From Azoarcus sp. DN11 (GTDB lineage: Bacteria > Pseudomonadota > Gammaproteobacteria > Burkholderiales > Rhodocyclaceae): a stretch of DNA of 64,000 nucleotides. Under the pieces are notes generated by a model that made no database searches, was not told where the DNA came from, and saw only the letters and a program-made list of their open reading frames with translations. Below, piece by piece: positions 55,941-64,000 of this stretch (the stretch's first letter is position 1; each line of letters begins with the position of its first letter). The stretch is taken from contig NZ_CP021731.1 in the NCBI RefSeq assembly GCF_003628555.1, positions 3,162,001 to 3,226,000 of the forward strand, in the 5' to 3' direction. Made by a program: the position numbers and the translations under genes.

Positions 55941-58097
55941 ATGCGCGATCTACAGCTTCCGCACACCGTCACCACTGCGATCGAAGGCGCAAACGTACCG
56001 CCCTTGCCCCAGGTGTTGCTCCGCCTGATCCAGCAGGTCGATGACGAATCATCCACGATCGACAGCCTGGCCGCCATCGTGAGCCAGGATCCGGGACTCG
56101 CGGCGCGCATCCTGACCGCGGCCAATTCGGCGGCGTACTACCGCAGCACCGCATTGGGCGACATCAAGTCCTGCGTCGTGCTTCTCGGCACGCGAATGGT
56201 CCGCTCGATGGCGACCAGTCTCGCCGTCAAGCGCCTGTTCGACGCCGACCGGGGAGCCGTTGCTGCCGATCTCACCGATTTCTGGCGCCACTCCCTCGTG
56301 GTCGCCGAAACGAGCCGTGCGGTCGCCATCGCGACCGGCTATCCCAAGCCCGACGAAGCCTATCTCGCAGGCCTCCTGCACGACGTCGGCCAGCTCCTCC
56401 TGATGTCCGCCCTGGGCGAGCAGTACGCATGGCTGCTGTCGCAGACCGGGACCGAGGACAAGCTGCTCGAACTCGAACGCAGCAGCCTGTCGACCGATCA
56501 TGGCGAAGTGGGCACCTGGATGGCAGACCAGTGGAAGCTCGACAGCGAACTCGCCGACGCGATCCTGTTCCATCATGCGGACGCGGCGGAGATCGCGACG
56601 GCTTCGTCCCTGCCGCGCCTCGTGTGGTTCGCCGACGCCCTCGCCCGCGGCGTGGAGGGCCCCGTTCCGTTCGAGGAACTCGCCATGACGCTCCTTGGGG
56701 CGGATGCGAGTTTCGACCCGGGCCGGACCCTGGCGCGCGCACTCGACCATGTGCAGGTGATCGCCACCGCGATGGGCGTCGCGGCGCGGCCCGAATCCGA
56801 CGAAGCGTCGCCGGCGCGCACGCTGCCCAACGTCACGGTGCTCGCCCCCCCCAGCCCCCACCAGGAAGCGGATCGCGCCCTCGCCGACCACATCCGCGAC
56901 ATGGCGGTCATGCATCCGCTGCAACAGGACCTGTTCACGCTCACCAGCGACGAGGAACTGCTGGGCGCCCTGCGCGAATCGGCGCGCATCCTGTTCGAGC
57001 TCCCGCGCATGGGCTTTCTCCTCATCGACCGCGAGTCGGGCGAGCTCACCGGCACCTCGATCGCCGGGCAGGCAGCCATCTTCCGCCAGACGCGCATTGC
57101 GCGCGGCATCGATGCCGGCCTCGCGACACGCGCGCTTGCCGAGCGCGAGGTGTGCAGCAGCTTCGACGACGGCCCGGCCCATCGCGAATCCCTGCTTGAC
57201 CGCCAGCTTGCGCGCACCTTCGGCAGCGAAGGTATCCTCGCCCTGCCGATGGTGGGCAAGCGGCGCATCGTCGGCGTGATGCTGTTCGCCCTGGGCCGCG
57301 CCGAGCATGCCCGGCTGAAGCGCCGCACGCCGTGGCTGCAGAACTTCGGCCGCATCGGCGGCATGAGCGTCGAGGCCTGGCAGGACGCGACCTCCTACCG
57401 CAAGCAGGCCGAGGACGAGGCCGCTGCGGCCTTCCGCCTCCAGGCGCGGCGCGTCGTACACGAAGCAGGCAATCCGCTCGGCATCATCAAGAGCTACCTG
57501 CGCATCCTCGACCAGAAGCTCCCGGAAAACAGCGAAGTCCGGCACGAACTCGACGTCCTGCGCGACGAGATCGACCGCGTGGCGGGTATCGTGCGGCGCA
57601 TGAACGAGGTCCCGCCGCCCGCCACCGAAACCGCGTCCGTGGCCGTCAATGCGCTGGTGCGCGAGCTGCTCGCCCTGTACGCGGCACCGCTGTTCGGCGA
57701 CAAGGGCATCGCCATCACGAAGCACCTCGGCGAGGACAGCGACCGTGCGGCTTGCGATCCCGACAGTTTGAAACAAATTCTCGTTAATTTATGGAAGAAC
57801 GCCGCCGAGGCGACGCCTCAAGGCGGCCGGTTCGACATCTCGGTCCTCGACGGCGTCATGGAGAATGGCAAGCGACACGTCGAGATCCGCATGGAAGACA
57901 GCGGCACCGGAATGCCCGACGAGGCAATCCGCAACCTGTCCTTCCCGGACCCGTCGCACGCCCAGGCCGAACGCGGCCACGGGCTGTCCATCGTCGGCAG
58001 CCTCGCCGCCAGGATCGGTTGCAGAATTTCATGCCGCAGCAAGGCGGGCGTCGGCACCACGCTCTCGCTCCTGCTGCCGTGCGTTCAGGTTTCATGA
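55941..58097 (+). CDS. HDOD-GAF-histidine kinase fusion
   Basis: A 718-residue protein. The HDOD domain covers about 15-215 (LPQVLLRLIQQVDDE, SQDPGLAARILTAANSAAYY), a degenerate HD-type domain common in signalling. A GAF domain follows (about 330-460). The kinase part has phospho-acceptor region RRVVHEAGNPLGIIKSYL, N-box NLWKNAAEA and G-box HGLSIVGSLA. The receiver partner is probably the Rec-PAS-GGDEF-EAL protein encoded 47 bp downstream. The 249-bp gap upstream (55692-55940) is notably AT-rich and should hold the promoter. Confidence 0.9.
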   Translation: MRDLQLPHTVTTAIEGANVPPLPQVLLRLIQQVDDESSTIDSLAAIVSQDPGLAARILTAANSAAYYRSTALGDIKSCVVLLGTRMVRSMATSLAVKRLFDADRGAVAADLTDFWRHSLVVAETSRAVAIATGYPKPDEAYLAGLLHDVGQLLLMSALGEQYAWLLSQTGTEDKLLELERSSLSTDHGEVGTWMADQWKLDSELADAILFHHADAAEIATASSLPRLVWFADALARGVEGPVPFEELAMTLLGADASFDPGRTLARALDHVQVIATAMGVAARPESDEASPARTLPNVTVLAPPSPHQEADRALADHIRDMAVMHPLQQDLFTLTSDEELLGALRESARILFELPRMGFLLIDRESGELTGTSIAGQAAIFRQTRIARGIDAGLATRALAEREVCSSFDDGPAHRESLLDRQLARTFGSEGILALPMVGKRRIVGVMLFALGRAEHARLKRRTPWLQNFGRIGGMSVEAWQDATSYRKQAEDEAAAAFRLQARRVVHEAGNPLGIIKSYLRILDQKLPENSEVRHELDVLRDEIDRVAGIVRRMNEVPPPATETASVAVNALVRELLALYAAPLFGDKGIAITKHLGEDSDRAACDPDSLKQILVNLWKNAAEATPQGGRFDISVLDGVMENGKRHVEIRMEDSGTGMPDEAIRNLSFPDPSHAQAERGHGLSIVGSLAARIGCRISCRSKAGVGTTLSLLLPCVQVS

Positions 58098-58144
58098 TGC
58101 TTGCGAGTCGGCACTGCGCGTGACGCCCGCTTCGGAGAACTTCG

Positions 58145-60325
58145 ATGGAGATTGGCAACAGCCTGTTCTCGGCGACAAAGGCCGGCCCCCCCGCGCGCAC
58201 CACGGCGCGGGTGCTCATCGTCGATGACGAACCGCGCATCCGCGAGGCCTATGGCGCGCTGCTCGCAGCGGAAGGACGCGAGGTCCTCACCTGCGCCAAC
58301 GCCATGGACGCTATGGCGCACCTCGGCAGTGCCGACATCGATGTCATGGTCCTGGACCTGCACCTTCCCGACATGCACGGCACCGAGATCATGGCGTGGA
58401 TGGGCGAAGCCGGCATCGACACCGCCGTGGTGGTCTTCAGCGGCGACGACGCCATCGACTCGGCCATTCTGGCGCTGCGGCGGGGCGCCTGCGAATTCAT
58501 CCGCAAGCACGCGAACCCCGAAGAGCTGATCCGCACCGTCGACAAGGCCATCAGCCGGCGTCACCTCGAACGCGAGAACGCGCGCATGACGGCCCGCCTC
58601 GAAGAATCGGAGCGTCTGCACCGCTTCCTCGTGGAACACTCGCCCGACATCATCTACACGCTCGACCCGGAAGGCCACTTCGTCTTCCTCAATTCCCGCA
58701 TCGAAACGCTGCTCGGCTACAGGCGTGGCGAACTGATCGGCAAGCACTACTCGCTGATCGTGCACCCCATGGACCTCGACCAGGCGCGCAGCGCCTTCGC
58801 CGAACGCCGGGTCGGCCTGCGCGCGACCATGAACCGCGAAATCCGGCTGCGCTGCCGCAATCTCGACGTGCGCACCTTCGAGAACCGCACCATCGTCGCG
58901 ATGCTGAGCTCACAGGGCATCTACCAGCAGGAGGTCGATGACGGCGACGGGAAACGCTTCATCGGCACCGCCGGCGTCCTGCGCGACATCACTGAGCGCA
59001 AGCACGCCGAAGAGACGATCAGCTACCAGACCTACCACGACCTCCTGACCGGGCTGCCCAACCGCGCGCTGTTCCGTGACCGCCTCAAGCTCGCGATCAG
59101 CCAGGCACGCCGCCGCGGCGAGGTGGTCGGGCTGATGTACATCGACCTCGACCGCTTCAAGCTCGTGAACGACACGCACGGCCAGATCGAAGGCGACGAG
59201 CTGCTGAAAAGCTTTGCCCGGCGCGTGCGCGAATGCCTGCGCGCCGGCGACACGATGTCGCGCCAGAGCGGCGACGAGTTCACGATCCTGCTGCCCGACA
59301 TCGCCGACGCGCAAGCGCTGCAGCGCATCGCCGAGAAAATCGTCGCCGCGCTGCGTGCGCCCTTCACCGTGGGCGGACGCGACTTCCGCTGCACGGCGAG
59401 CATCGGCCTGGCCGTCTTCCCGGACGACGCCGACAGTGTCGACGATCTGCTGCGCGATGCCGACATGGCGATGTGCCAGGTCAAGGCACAGGGCAAGAAC
59501 GGCTTCATGCGCTATGCACCGGAGATGCACCGCAGCCACAGCGAACGCGTCGATCTCTCGAACGAACTGCGCATCGCCATCGAGAGCGATCAGCTGACGC
59601 TGCACTACCAGCCGCAGATCGACCTGGTGCACGGCCGCGTGACGGGCGTCGAGGCGCTGGTGCGCTGGCAGCATCCGGAGCGCGGCCTGCTCGGCCCCAG
59701 CATCTTCATCCCCCTCGCCGAGGAAGAAGGGCTGATCTTCCCGATCAGCGACTGGGTCCTCAACGAAGCCTGCCGCCAGCAGGCGAGCTGGCGACGTAGC
59801 GGCCTCACCGACCTGAAGGTCGCGGTGAACATCTCGCCGCTCGAATTCAACCGCGCGGATGTCGTCGAACGCATCCTCCTGCCGATCCGCACCCACCAGG
59901 TGCCGCCCGAGAGCATCGAGATCGAGATCACGGAGAACCTGCTGATGGACGACGCGGAGAGCGTGATCGCCAAGGTGCAGGAACTGCGCAAGCACGGCCT
60001 GCGCATCTCCATCGACGACTTCGGCACCCGCTACTCGTCGCTGAATTACCTGCGCCGCTTCCCCGTGAACACGGTCAAGATCGACCAGACCTTCGTCCGC
60101 GACCTGGACAGCACCGGCCGCCAGTCACCGGTCATCAGCGCGATCGTCGGCATCGCGCGCGGCTTTGGCCTGAGCGTGCTGGCCGAAGGCGTGGAGACGG
60201 CATTCCAGATCGAGGCGCTGCTGCAGCACGGCTGCGACGTGATGCAGGGCTTCCACTTCAGCCGCCCGGTTCCGGCCGAGGAAGTGCAGCGCTACATCGA
60301 GGCGCAGGCACTGGCAACGCTCTAA
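58145..60325 (+). CDS. Receiver-PAS-GGDEF-EAL cyclic-di-GMP protein
   Basis: A 726-residue protein. The receiver (about 20-135) has LIVDDEPRIREAYG and phospho-acceptor VLDLHLPDMHG. PAS at about 158-285, GGDEF domain with the signature altered to SGDEF (RQSGDEFTILL), and EAL domain intact at its metal-binding positions (GVEALVRWQHP, EITENLLMDD, DDFGTRYSSL, VKIDQTF, AEGVET). The first glycine of GGDEF is Ser, so cyclase activity may be reduced, leaving a phosphodiesterase. It probably receives phosphate from the HDOD kinase upstream. Confidence 0.92.
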   Translation: MEIGNSLFSATKAGPPARTTARVLIVDDEPRIREAYGALLAAEGREVLTCANAMDAMAHLGSADIDVMVLDLHLPDMHGTEIMAWMGEAGIDTAVVVFSGDDAIDSAILALRRGACEFIRKHANPEELIRTVDKAISRRHLERENARMTARLEESERLHRFLVEHSPDIIYTLDPEGHFVFLNSRIETLLGYRRGELIGKHYSLIVHPMDLDQARSAFAERRVGLRATMNREIRLRCRNLDVRTFENRTIVAMLSSQGIYQQEVDDGDGKRFIGTAGVLRDITERKHAEETISYQTYHDLLTGLPNRALFRDRLKLAISQARRRGEVVGLMYIDLDRFKLVNDTHGQIEGDELLKSFARRVRECLRAGDTMSRQSGDEFTILLPDIADAQALQRIAEKIVAALRAPFTVGGRDFRCTASIGLAVFPDDADSVDDLLRDADMAMCQVKAQGKNGFMRYAPEMHRSHSERVDLSNELRIAIESDQLTLHYQPQIDLVHGRVTGVEALVRWQHPERGLLGPSIFIPLAEEEGLIFPISDWVLNEACRQQASWRRSGLTDLKVAVNISPLEFNRADVVERILLPIRTHQVPPESIEIEITENLLMDDAESVIAKVQELRKHGLRISIDDFGTRYSSLNYLRRFPVNTVKIDQTFVRDLDSTGRQSPVISAIVGIARGFGLSVLAEGVETAFQIEALLQHGCDVMQGFHFSRPVPAEEVQRYIEAQALATL

Positions 60326-60521
60326 GAAGCTCTAACAAAACGAGAATAGGGGCTGTTCACCCTCGATTTCATTTGTAAACCTCTGGCACCGTCGCCTGAA
60401 CATCCCGGGGCTTGCGAACCGGCGTCGCGATCCCCGAAACTCTCCGGACGCAAGCTGAATTGCCGGGGAGAAGAGGGAACTTGAGGACAGCAGCGCAAGT
60501 AGGGGCGGCGAGGGTGCCATC

Positions 60522-61406
60522 ATGAAGCGGATCGATCTCGTCTCGATGCAGCTCTTTGTCGCGGTATGCGAGACAGGCGCGATTGCGAAAGGAGCGGAGC
60601 GCGAGCATATCGTCGCTTCGGCCGTCAGTAAGCGGCTCCTCGAGTTGGAACAGCTCTTCGGGCTACGGCTCCTCGAACGCGGCGCACGCGGCGTGAAGCC
60701 CACTGCCGCCGGCGAAGCGCTCCTCTTTCACGCGCGCAACGTGCTGCGCGGCGTCGATCTCCTGCATGCGGAGCTGTCCGAGTACGCCCAAGGCGTGCGC
60801 GGCCATGTGCGCATGCACGCGAACATCTCTGCGGTCGTCGAATTCCTGCCCGAAGACCTGCGCGCCTTCATGACGGCGAACGAAGGCATCAAGATCGACC
60901 TGCAGGAACATCTGAGCACCGACATCCTGCGTGCGGTCCGCGAGGGGCGGACCGATCTCGGCGTCGTGTCCGGCGCGGGCGAGCTCGACGGCCTCGAATA
61001 CTATCCCTATCGCTGCGACCAGCTCGTCCTGCTGACGCGGCCGGACCATCCGCTCGCGGCGATGGAAGAGACGAGCTACGTCGCGAGCCTCGCCTACGAC
61101 CACGTCGGCCTGAGCCAGAACAGCGCGCTCTTCACGCTGCTCGAAAACGCCGCGGCGGAGGCAGGCATGGCCCGGCGCCTGCGCATCCACGTCACGAGCT
61201 TCGACGCCCTGTGCCGCATGGTGGACGTCGGCCTCGGCGTCGGAGTCGTTCCGGAACGCGTCGGGAGCTTCTTCGCGTCCGCGCTCGGGCTGCGGCTGAT
61301 CCGGCTGACCGACAACTGGGCGAAACGCCAACTCCACATTGTCGTCCGGGATGCTGCCTGTCTTCCCGCCGCGGCCCGCCTGCTGCTCGCGCACCTGACC
61401 GCCTGA
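60522..61406 (+). CDS. LysR-family transcriptional regulator
   Basis: A 294-residue LysR protein. The winged HTH (about 5-65; GAIAKGAEREHIVASAVSKR, ELEQLFGLRLLERGARGVKP) is followed by a type 2 periplasmic-binding fold domain. It lies on the same strand 112 bp before leuC. Control of leuCD is possible but not shown; many LysR genes face their target divergently, which is not the case here. Confidence 0.92.
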   Translation: MKRIDLVSMQLFVAVCETGAIAKGAEREHIVASAVSKRLLELEQLFGLRLLERGARGVKPTAAGEALLFHARNVLRGVDLLHAELSEYAQGVRGHVRMHANISAVVEFLPEDLRAFMTANEGIKIDLQEHLSTDILRAVREGRTDLGVVSGAGELDGLEYYPYRCDQLVLLTRPDHPLAAMEETSYVASLAYDHVGLSQNSALFTLLENAAAEAGMARRLRIHVTSFDALCRMVDVGLGVGVVPERVGSFFASALGLRLIRLTDNWAKRQLHIVVRDAACLPAAARLLLAHLTA

Positions 61407-61518
61407 TCCGGCGAGCCGTCTCCAAACGAGATGGCTGCCATGGCGAAGCACCGTTTTTCAGCGACGCCCACGTTTGCCACCATGTCCTTGCGCTTAATCG
61501 GCCAGGAGCCAGGACACG

Positions 61519-62922
61519 ATGGGAAAGACACTCTACGACAAGATCTGGGACGCGCACGTCGTCAGACAGGGCGATGACGGCAGCAGCCTGATCTACATCG
61601 ACCGGCACATCATGCACGAGGTCACGAGCCCGCAGGCCTTCGAGGGCCTGAAGCTCGCCGGACGCAAACCTTGGCGCGTCAGCAGCATCGTCGCGACGCC
61701 GGATCACAACGTGCCGACGAAGGAACGCGAGAAGGGCATCGACGACGAGATCGCCGCGCTGCAGGTCAGCACGCTGATCGAGAACTGTAAGGAACACGCA
61801 GTCACGCTGTTCGGCCTCGACGACAAGCGCCAAGGCATCGTCCACGTCGTCGGACCGGAGCAGGGCGCGACGCTGCCGGGCATGACCATCGTCTGCGGCG
61901 ATTCGCACACCAGCACCCACGGCGCCTTCGGCGCGCTCGCGTTCGGCATCGGTACCTCGGACGTCGAGCACGTGCTCGCGACGCAGTGCATGGTGATGAA
62001 GAAGTCGCGCAACATGCTCGTTCGCGTCGAGGGCCGGCTCGCGGCGGGCGTGACGCCCAAGGACGTCGCGCTGCACGTCATCGGCCGTATCGGCACGGCG
62101 GGCGGGACGGGGCACACGATCGAGTTCGCCGGCAACGTCTTCCGCAAGATGTCGATGGAAGGCCGGATGACGGTCTGCAACATGGCGATCGAAGCCGGTG
62201 CGCGGGCGGGGCTGGTGGCGGTCGACGACACGACGATCGACTACCTCAAGGGGCGCCCCTACGCGCCCTGCAGCAGCAAGTGGGATGACGCGGTCAAGGT
62301 GTGGAAGACACTGCATTCCGATCCGGATGCGGTCTTCGATCGCGTGGTCGAGATCGACGCCGCCGCCATCGAACCACAGATCACCTGGGGCACCTCGCCT
62401 GAGATGGTCGTGCCCGTCGGCGGCCGCACGCCGGACCCGTCCGCCGAAAGCGATCCGATCAAGCGCGATGCGATCGAACGCGCGCTCGCCTACATGGGCC
62501 TCGCGCCGCTCACGCTGATTACGGACGTCGCGATCGACAAGGTCTTCATCGGCTCCTGCACCAATTCGCGCATCGAAGACCTCCGCGCCGCGGCCAAGGT
62601 CGTCGAGGGGCGCAGCATCGCGGCCAACGTGAAGCTCGCGATCGTCGTCCCCGGTTCGGGGCTCGTGAAGGAGCAGGCCGAGCGCGAGGGGCTGGACCAA
62701 ATCTTCGTACGTGCAGGCTTCGAGTGGCGCGAGCCGGGCTGTTCGATGTGCCTGGGCATGAACAACGACCGCCTCGGCGCCGGCGAGCGCTGTGCGTCGA
62801 CGTCGAACCGCAACTTCGAAGGACGTCAGGGGGCAGGTGGACGCACCCACCTCGTGAGCCCGGAAATGGCCGCTGCGGCCGCCGTCGCCGGTCGCTTCGT
62901 CGATGTCCGCGAATTGAACTAA
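61519..62922 (+). CDS. leuC: 3-isopropylmalate dehydratase large subunit
   Basis: A 467-residue aconitase-family protein. The [4Fe-4S] ligands are in [12 protein letters not shown] and [31 protein letters not shown] and the C-terminal [15 protein letters not shown] are typical. With LeuD it isomerises 2-isopropylmalate to 3-isopropylmalate in leucine synthesis. leuD follows after nine bases. Confidence 0.97.
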   Translation: MGKTLYDKIWDAHVVRQGDDGSSLIYIDRHIMHEVTSPQAFEGLKLAGRKPWRVSSIVATPDHNVPTKEREKGIDDEIAALQVSTLIENCKEHAVTLFGLDDKRQGIVHVVGPEQGATLPGMTIVCGDSHTSTHGAFGALAFGIGTSDVEHVLATQCMVMKKSRNMLVRVEGRLAAGVTPKDVALHVIGRIGTAGGTGHTIEFAGNVFRKMSMEGRMTVCNMAIEAGARAGLVAVDDTTIDYLKGRPYAPCSSKWDDAVKVWKTLHSDPDAVFDRVVEIDAAAIEPQITWGTSPEMVVPVGGRTPDPSAESDPIKRDAIERALAYMGLAPLTLITDVAIDKVFIGSCTNSRIEDLRAAAKVVEGRSIAANVKLAIVVPGSGLVKEQAEREGLDQIFVRAGFEWREPGCSMCLGMNNDRLGAGERCASTSNRNFEGRQGAGGRTHLVSPEMAAAAAVAGRFVDVRELN

Positions 62923-62931
62923 AGGGAAATC

Positions 62932-63579
62932 ATGAACAAATTCACCGTCCTCAACGGCCTCGTCGCGCCGCTTGACCGGGAAAACGTCGACACCGACGCG
63001 ATCATCCCGAAACAGTTCCTGAAATCCATCCACCGCAGCGGCTTCGGGCCGCATTGCTTCGACGAGTGGCGCTACCTCGATACGGGCTACATCGGCATCG
63101 ACCCGGCGAGCCGCAAGCTCAACCCGGATTTCGAGCTGAATCAGCCGCGCTATGAAGGCGCGAGCATCCTGCTGACGCGCGAGAACTTCGGCTGCGGCTC
63201 GTCACGCGAGCATGCGCCGTGGGCGCTCGAACAGTACGGTATCCGTGCACTGATCGGGCCGAGCTTCGCCGACATCTTCTTCAACAACTGCTTCAAGAAC
63301 GGCCTCCTGCCGATCACGCTGCCGGTCGAGGTGATCGACCGTCTTTTCGACGAAGTCGCAGCGACCGAGGGCTATCGCCTGACGATCGACCTGGAGAAGC
63401 AGGCTGTCGTGACGCCTTCGGGCGAGGCGATCCCGTTCGACATCGATCCCTTCCGGCGCCACCGGCTGCTGAGCGGACTCGACGATATCGGCGAGACGCT
63501 GCTCCACTCGGCCGAAATCGCGGCGTTCGAACGGGCGCATCTTGCGACCTCGCCCTGGCTCGGCAAACGCGTGGAGTAA
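62932..63579 (+). CDS. leuD: 3-isopropylmalate dehydratase small subunit
   Basis: A 215-residue LeuD. The swivel-domain signature is [16 protein letters not shown], with [20 protein letters not shown] and [17 protein letters not shown]. It completes the LeuCD enzyme. Length and order are typical of betaproteobacteria, where leuB usually follows; here a convergent Rieske gene comes next. Confidence 0.97.
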   Translation: MNKFTVLNGLVAPLDRENVDTDAIIPKQFLKSIHRSGFGPHCFDEWRYLDTGYIGIDPASRKLNPDFELNQPRYEGASILLTRENFGCGSSREHAPWALEQYGIRALIGPSFADIFFNNCFKNGLLPITLPVEVIDRLFDEVAATEGYRLTIDLEKQAVVTPSGEAIPFDIDPFRRHRLLSGLDDIGETLLHSAEIAAFERAHLATSPWLGKRVE

Positions 63580-63631
63580 CTGCCTCCAGGTGTTAAGCGC
63601 TTTCGGCCGGCAGCCCCCGGGCGCGTCGGCA

Positions 63632-63955
63632 TCAGCCAGCCGACGCCGCATCGACCTGCACGACGCCCCCTTCCACGCGCACCGCGAAGGTCGCAACCGG
63701 TTCGCACGCGGGCGGCGTGAGCGCAGCCCCCGTCACCAGCGAAAATCGCGAGCCGTGGCGCGGGCAGATCACCTCCTCGCCCTCGACGGCCCCCCACGAC
63801 AGGACCTCGTCTTCGTGGCTGCAGCGATCCTCGATCGCCAGGAAGCGCCCGCCGACGTTGAACACCGCCACTTCGCGCCCGTCCTCGAGCGCAACGACGC
63901 GGACCGTGTCGTCGGCGAAATCGTCCGCTTTCGCAACATCCATCCACTCGGCCAT
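63632..63955 (-). CDS. Rieske [2Fe-2S] ferredoxin
   Basis: A 107-residue soluble protein. The Rieske ligands are in CSHEDEVLS (Cys, His) and CPRHGSRF (Cys, His). Such NirD/BphF-like ferredoxins carry electrons to oxygenases or act near Fe-S assembly genes. The ATG at 63955 overlaps the TGA of the upstream gene (TGATG), so it is co-translated with whatever is cut by the window edge. Confidence 0.9.
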   Translation of the reverse strand: MAEWMDVAKADDFADDTVRVVALEDGREVAVFNVGGRFLAIEDRCSHEDEVLSWGAVEGEEVICPRHGSRFSLVTGAALTPPACEPVATFAVRVEGGVVQVDAASAG

Positions 63956-64000
63956 CACAGCAACCCCAGTTCCAGGCGCGCGGCCTCGCTCATGCGCGCG
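63955..64000 (-). CDS. C-terminal tail of a gene cut by the window edge
   Basis: On the minus strand a frame entering from the right edge ends at TGA 63957-63955 with ARMSEAARLELGLL. Its stop overlaps the Rieske start. Rieske ferredoxins of this size often follow cysteine desulfurase or Fe-S genes, but the tail is too short to tell. Confidence 0.6.
   Translation of the reverse strand, partial: ARMSEAARLELGLL

Noticed and set aside
60326..60521. Possible sigma54 promoter (TGGCAC at about 60385) before the lysR gene
   Set aside because: The -12 element TTGC is missing at the right distance.

Overview
The window looks like chromosomal DNA of a denitrifying, aromatic-degrading betaproteobacterium of the Rhodocyclales (Aromatoleum/Azoarcus/Thauera type). 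Base composition is high in G+C throughout. It carries the phenylphosphate synthase / phenylphosphate carboxylase system of anaerobic phenol degradation known from Thauera aromatica and Aromatoleum, next to ordinary betaproteobacterial housekeeping genes. No rRNA, tRNA, CRISPR array, prophage or insertion sequence was seen.

Layout. 1-9 kb: housekeeping block (ArsC-like reductase, Hsp33, minCDE, a chemotaxis receptor on the other strand, lysS, mnmC). 9-14 kb: a PAS sensor kinase with a NarL-type regulator, a phasin and an MFS transporter. 13.6-29.4 kb: the anaerobic phenol island. A DmpR/MopR-type sigma54 activator (minus strand) faces a 13-kb plus-strand operon across a 452-bp control region that contains two upstream activator sites and a clear -24/-12 promoter. 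The operon order is ppsA-ppsB-ppsC-ppcB-ppcD-ppcA-ppcC, a third UbiD-family gene, ubiX, a DUF120 (archaeal riboflavin kinase-like) gene, a zinc-ribbon Nudix gene, an FMN-binding split-barrel gene, a small ORF, a PPP-family phosphatase and a phenol-type outer-membrane channel. Phenol is phosphorylated with ATP by PpsABC, and phenylphosphate is carboxylated to 4-hydroxybenzoate by PpcABCD. The ubiX/DUF120/Nudix block may supply the prenylated-FMN cofactor.

29-36 kb: mixed genes (NudC, two lipoproteins, one of which appears to start at a non-standard codon, a B12/radical SAM protein, an unannotated 25-residue peptide, a MocR-type regulator). 36.8-41.5 kb: a signalling cassette of hybrid-type kinase, receiver and Rec-GAF-PAS-GGDEF-EAL protein. 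41.7-55 kb: a minus-strand catabolic cluster (CoA ligase, enoyl-CoA hydratase, thiolase, SDR, acyl-CoA dehydrogenase) with a branched-chain-type ABC importer including a fused LivM-LivG protein, and a divergent TetR regulator with an extra N-terminal helix-turn-helix. The gene set fits uptake and beta-oxidation of phenylpropanoid-like acids. Two nearly identical 26-bp sites at the two transporter promoters are likely TetR operators. 55-60 kb: phosphoribosyltransferase, HDOD-GAF-kinase, and Rec-PAS-GGDEF-EAL. 60.5-64 kb: LysR regulator, leuC, leuD, a Rieske ferredoxin and the tail of a gene cut by the window edge.
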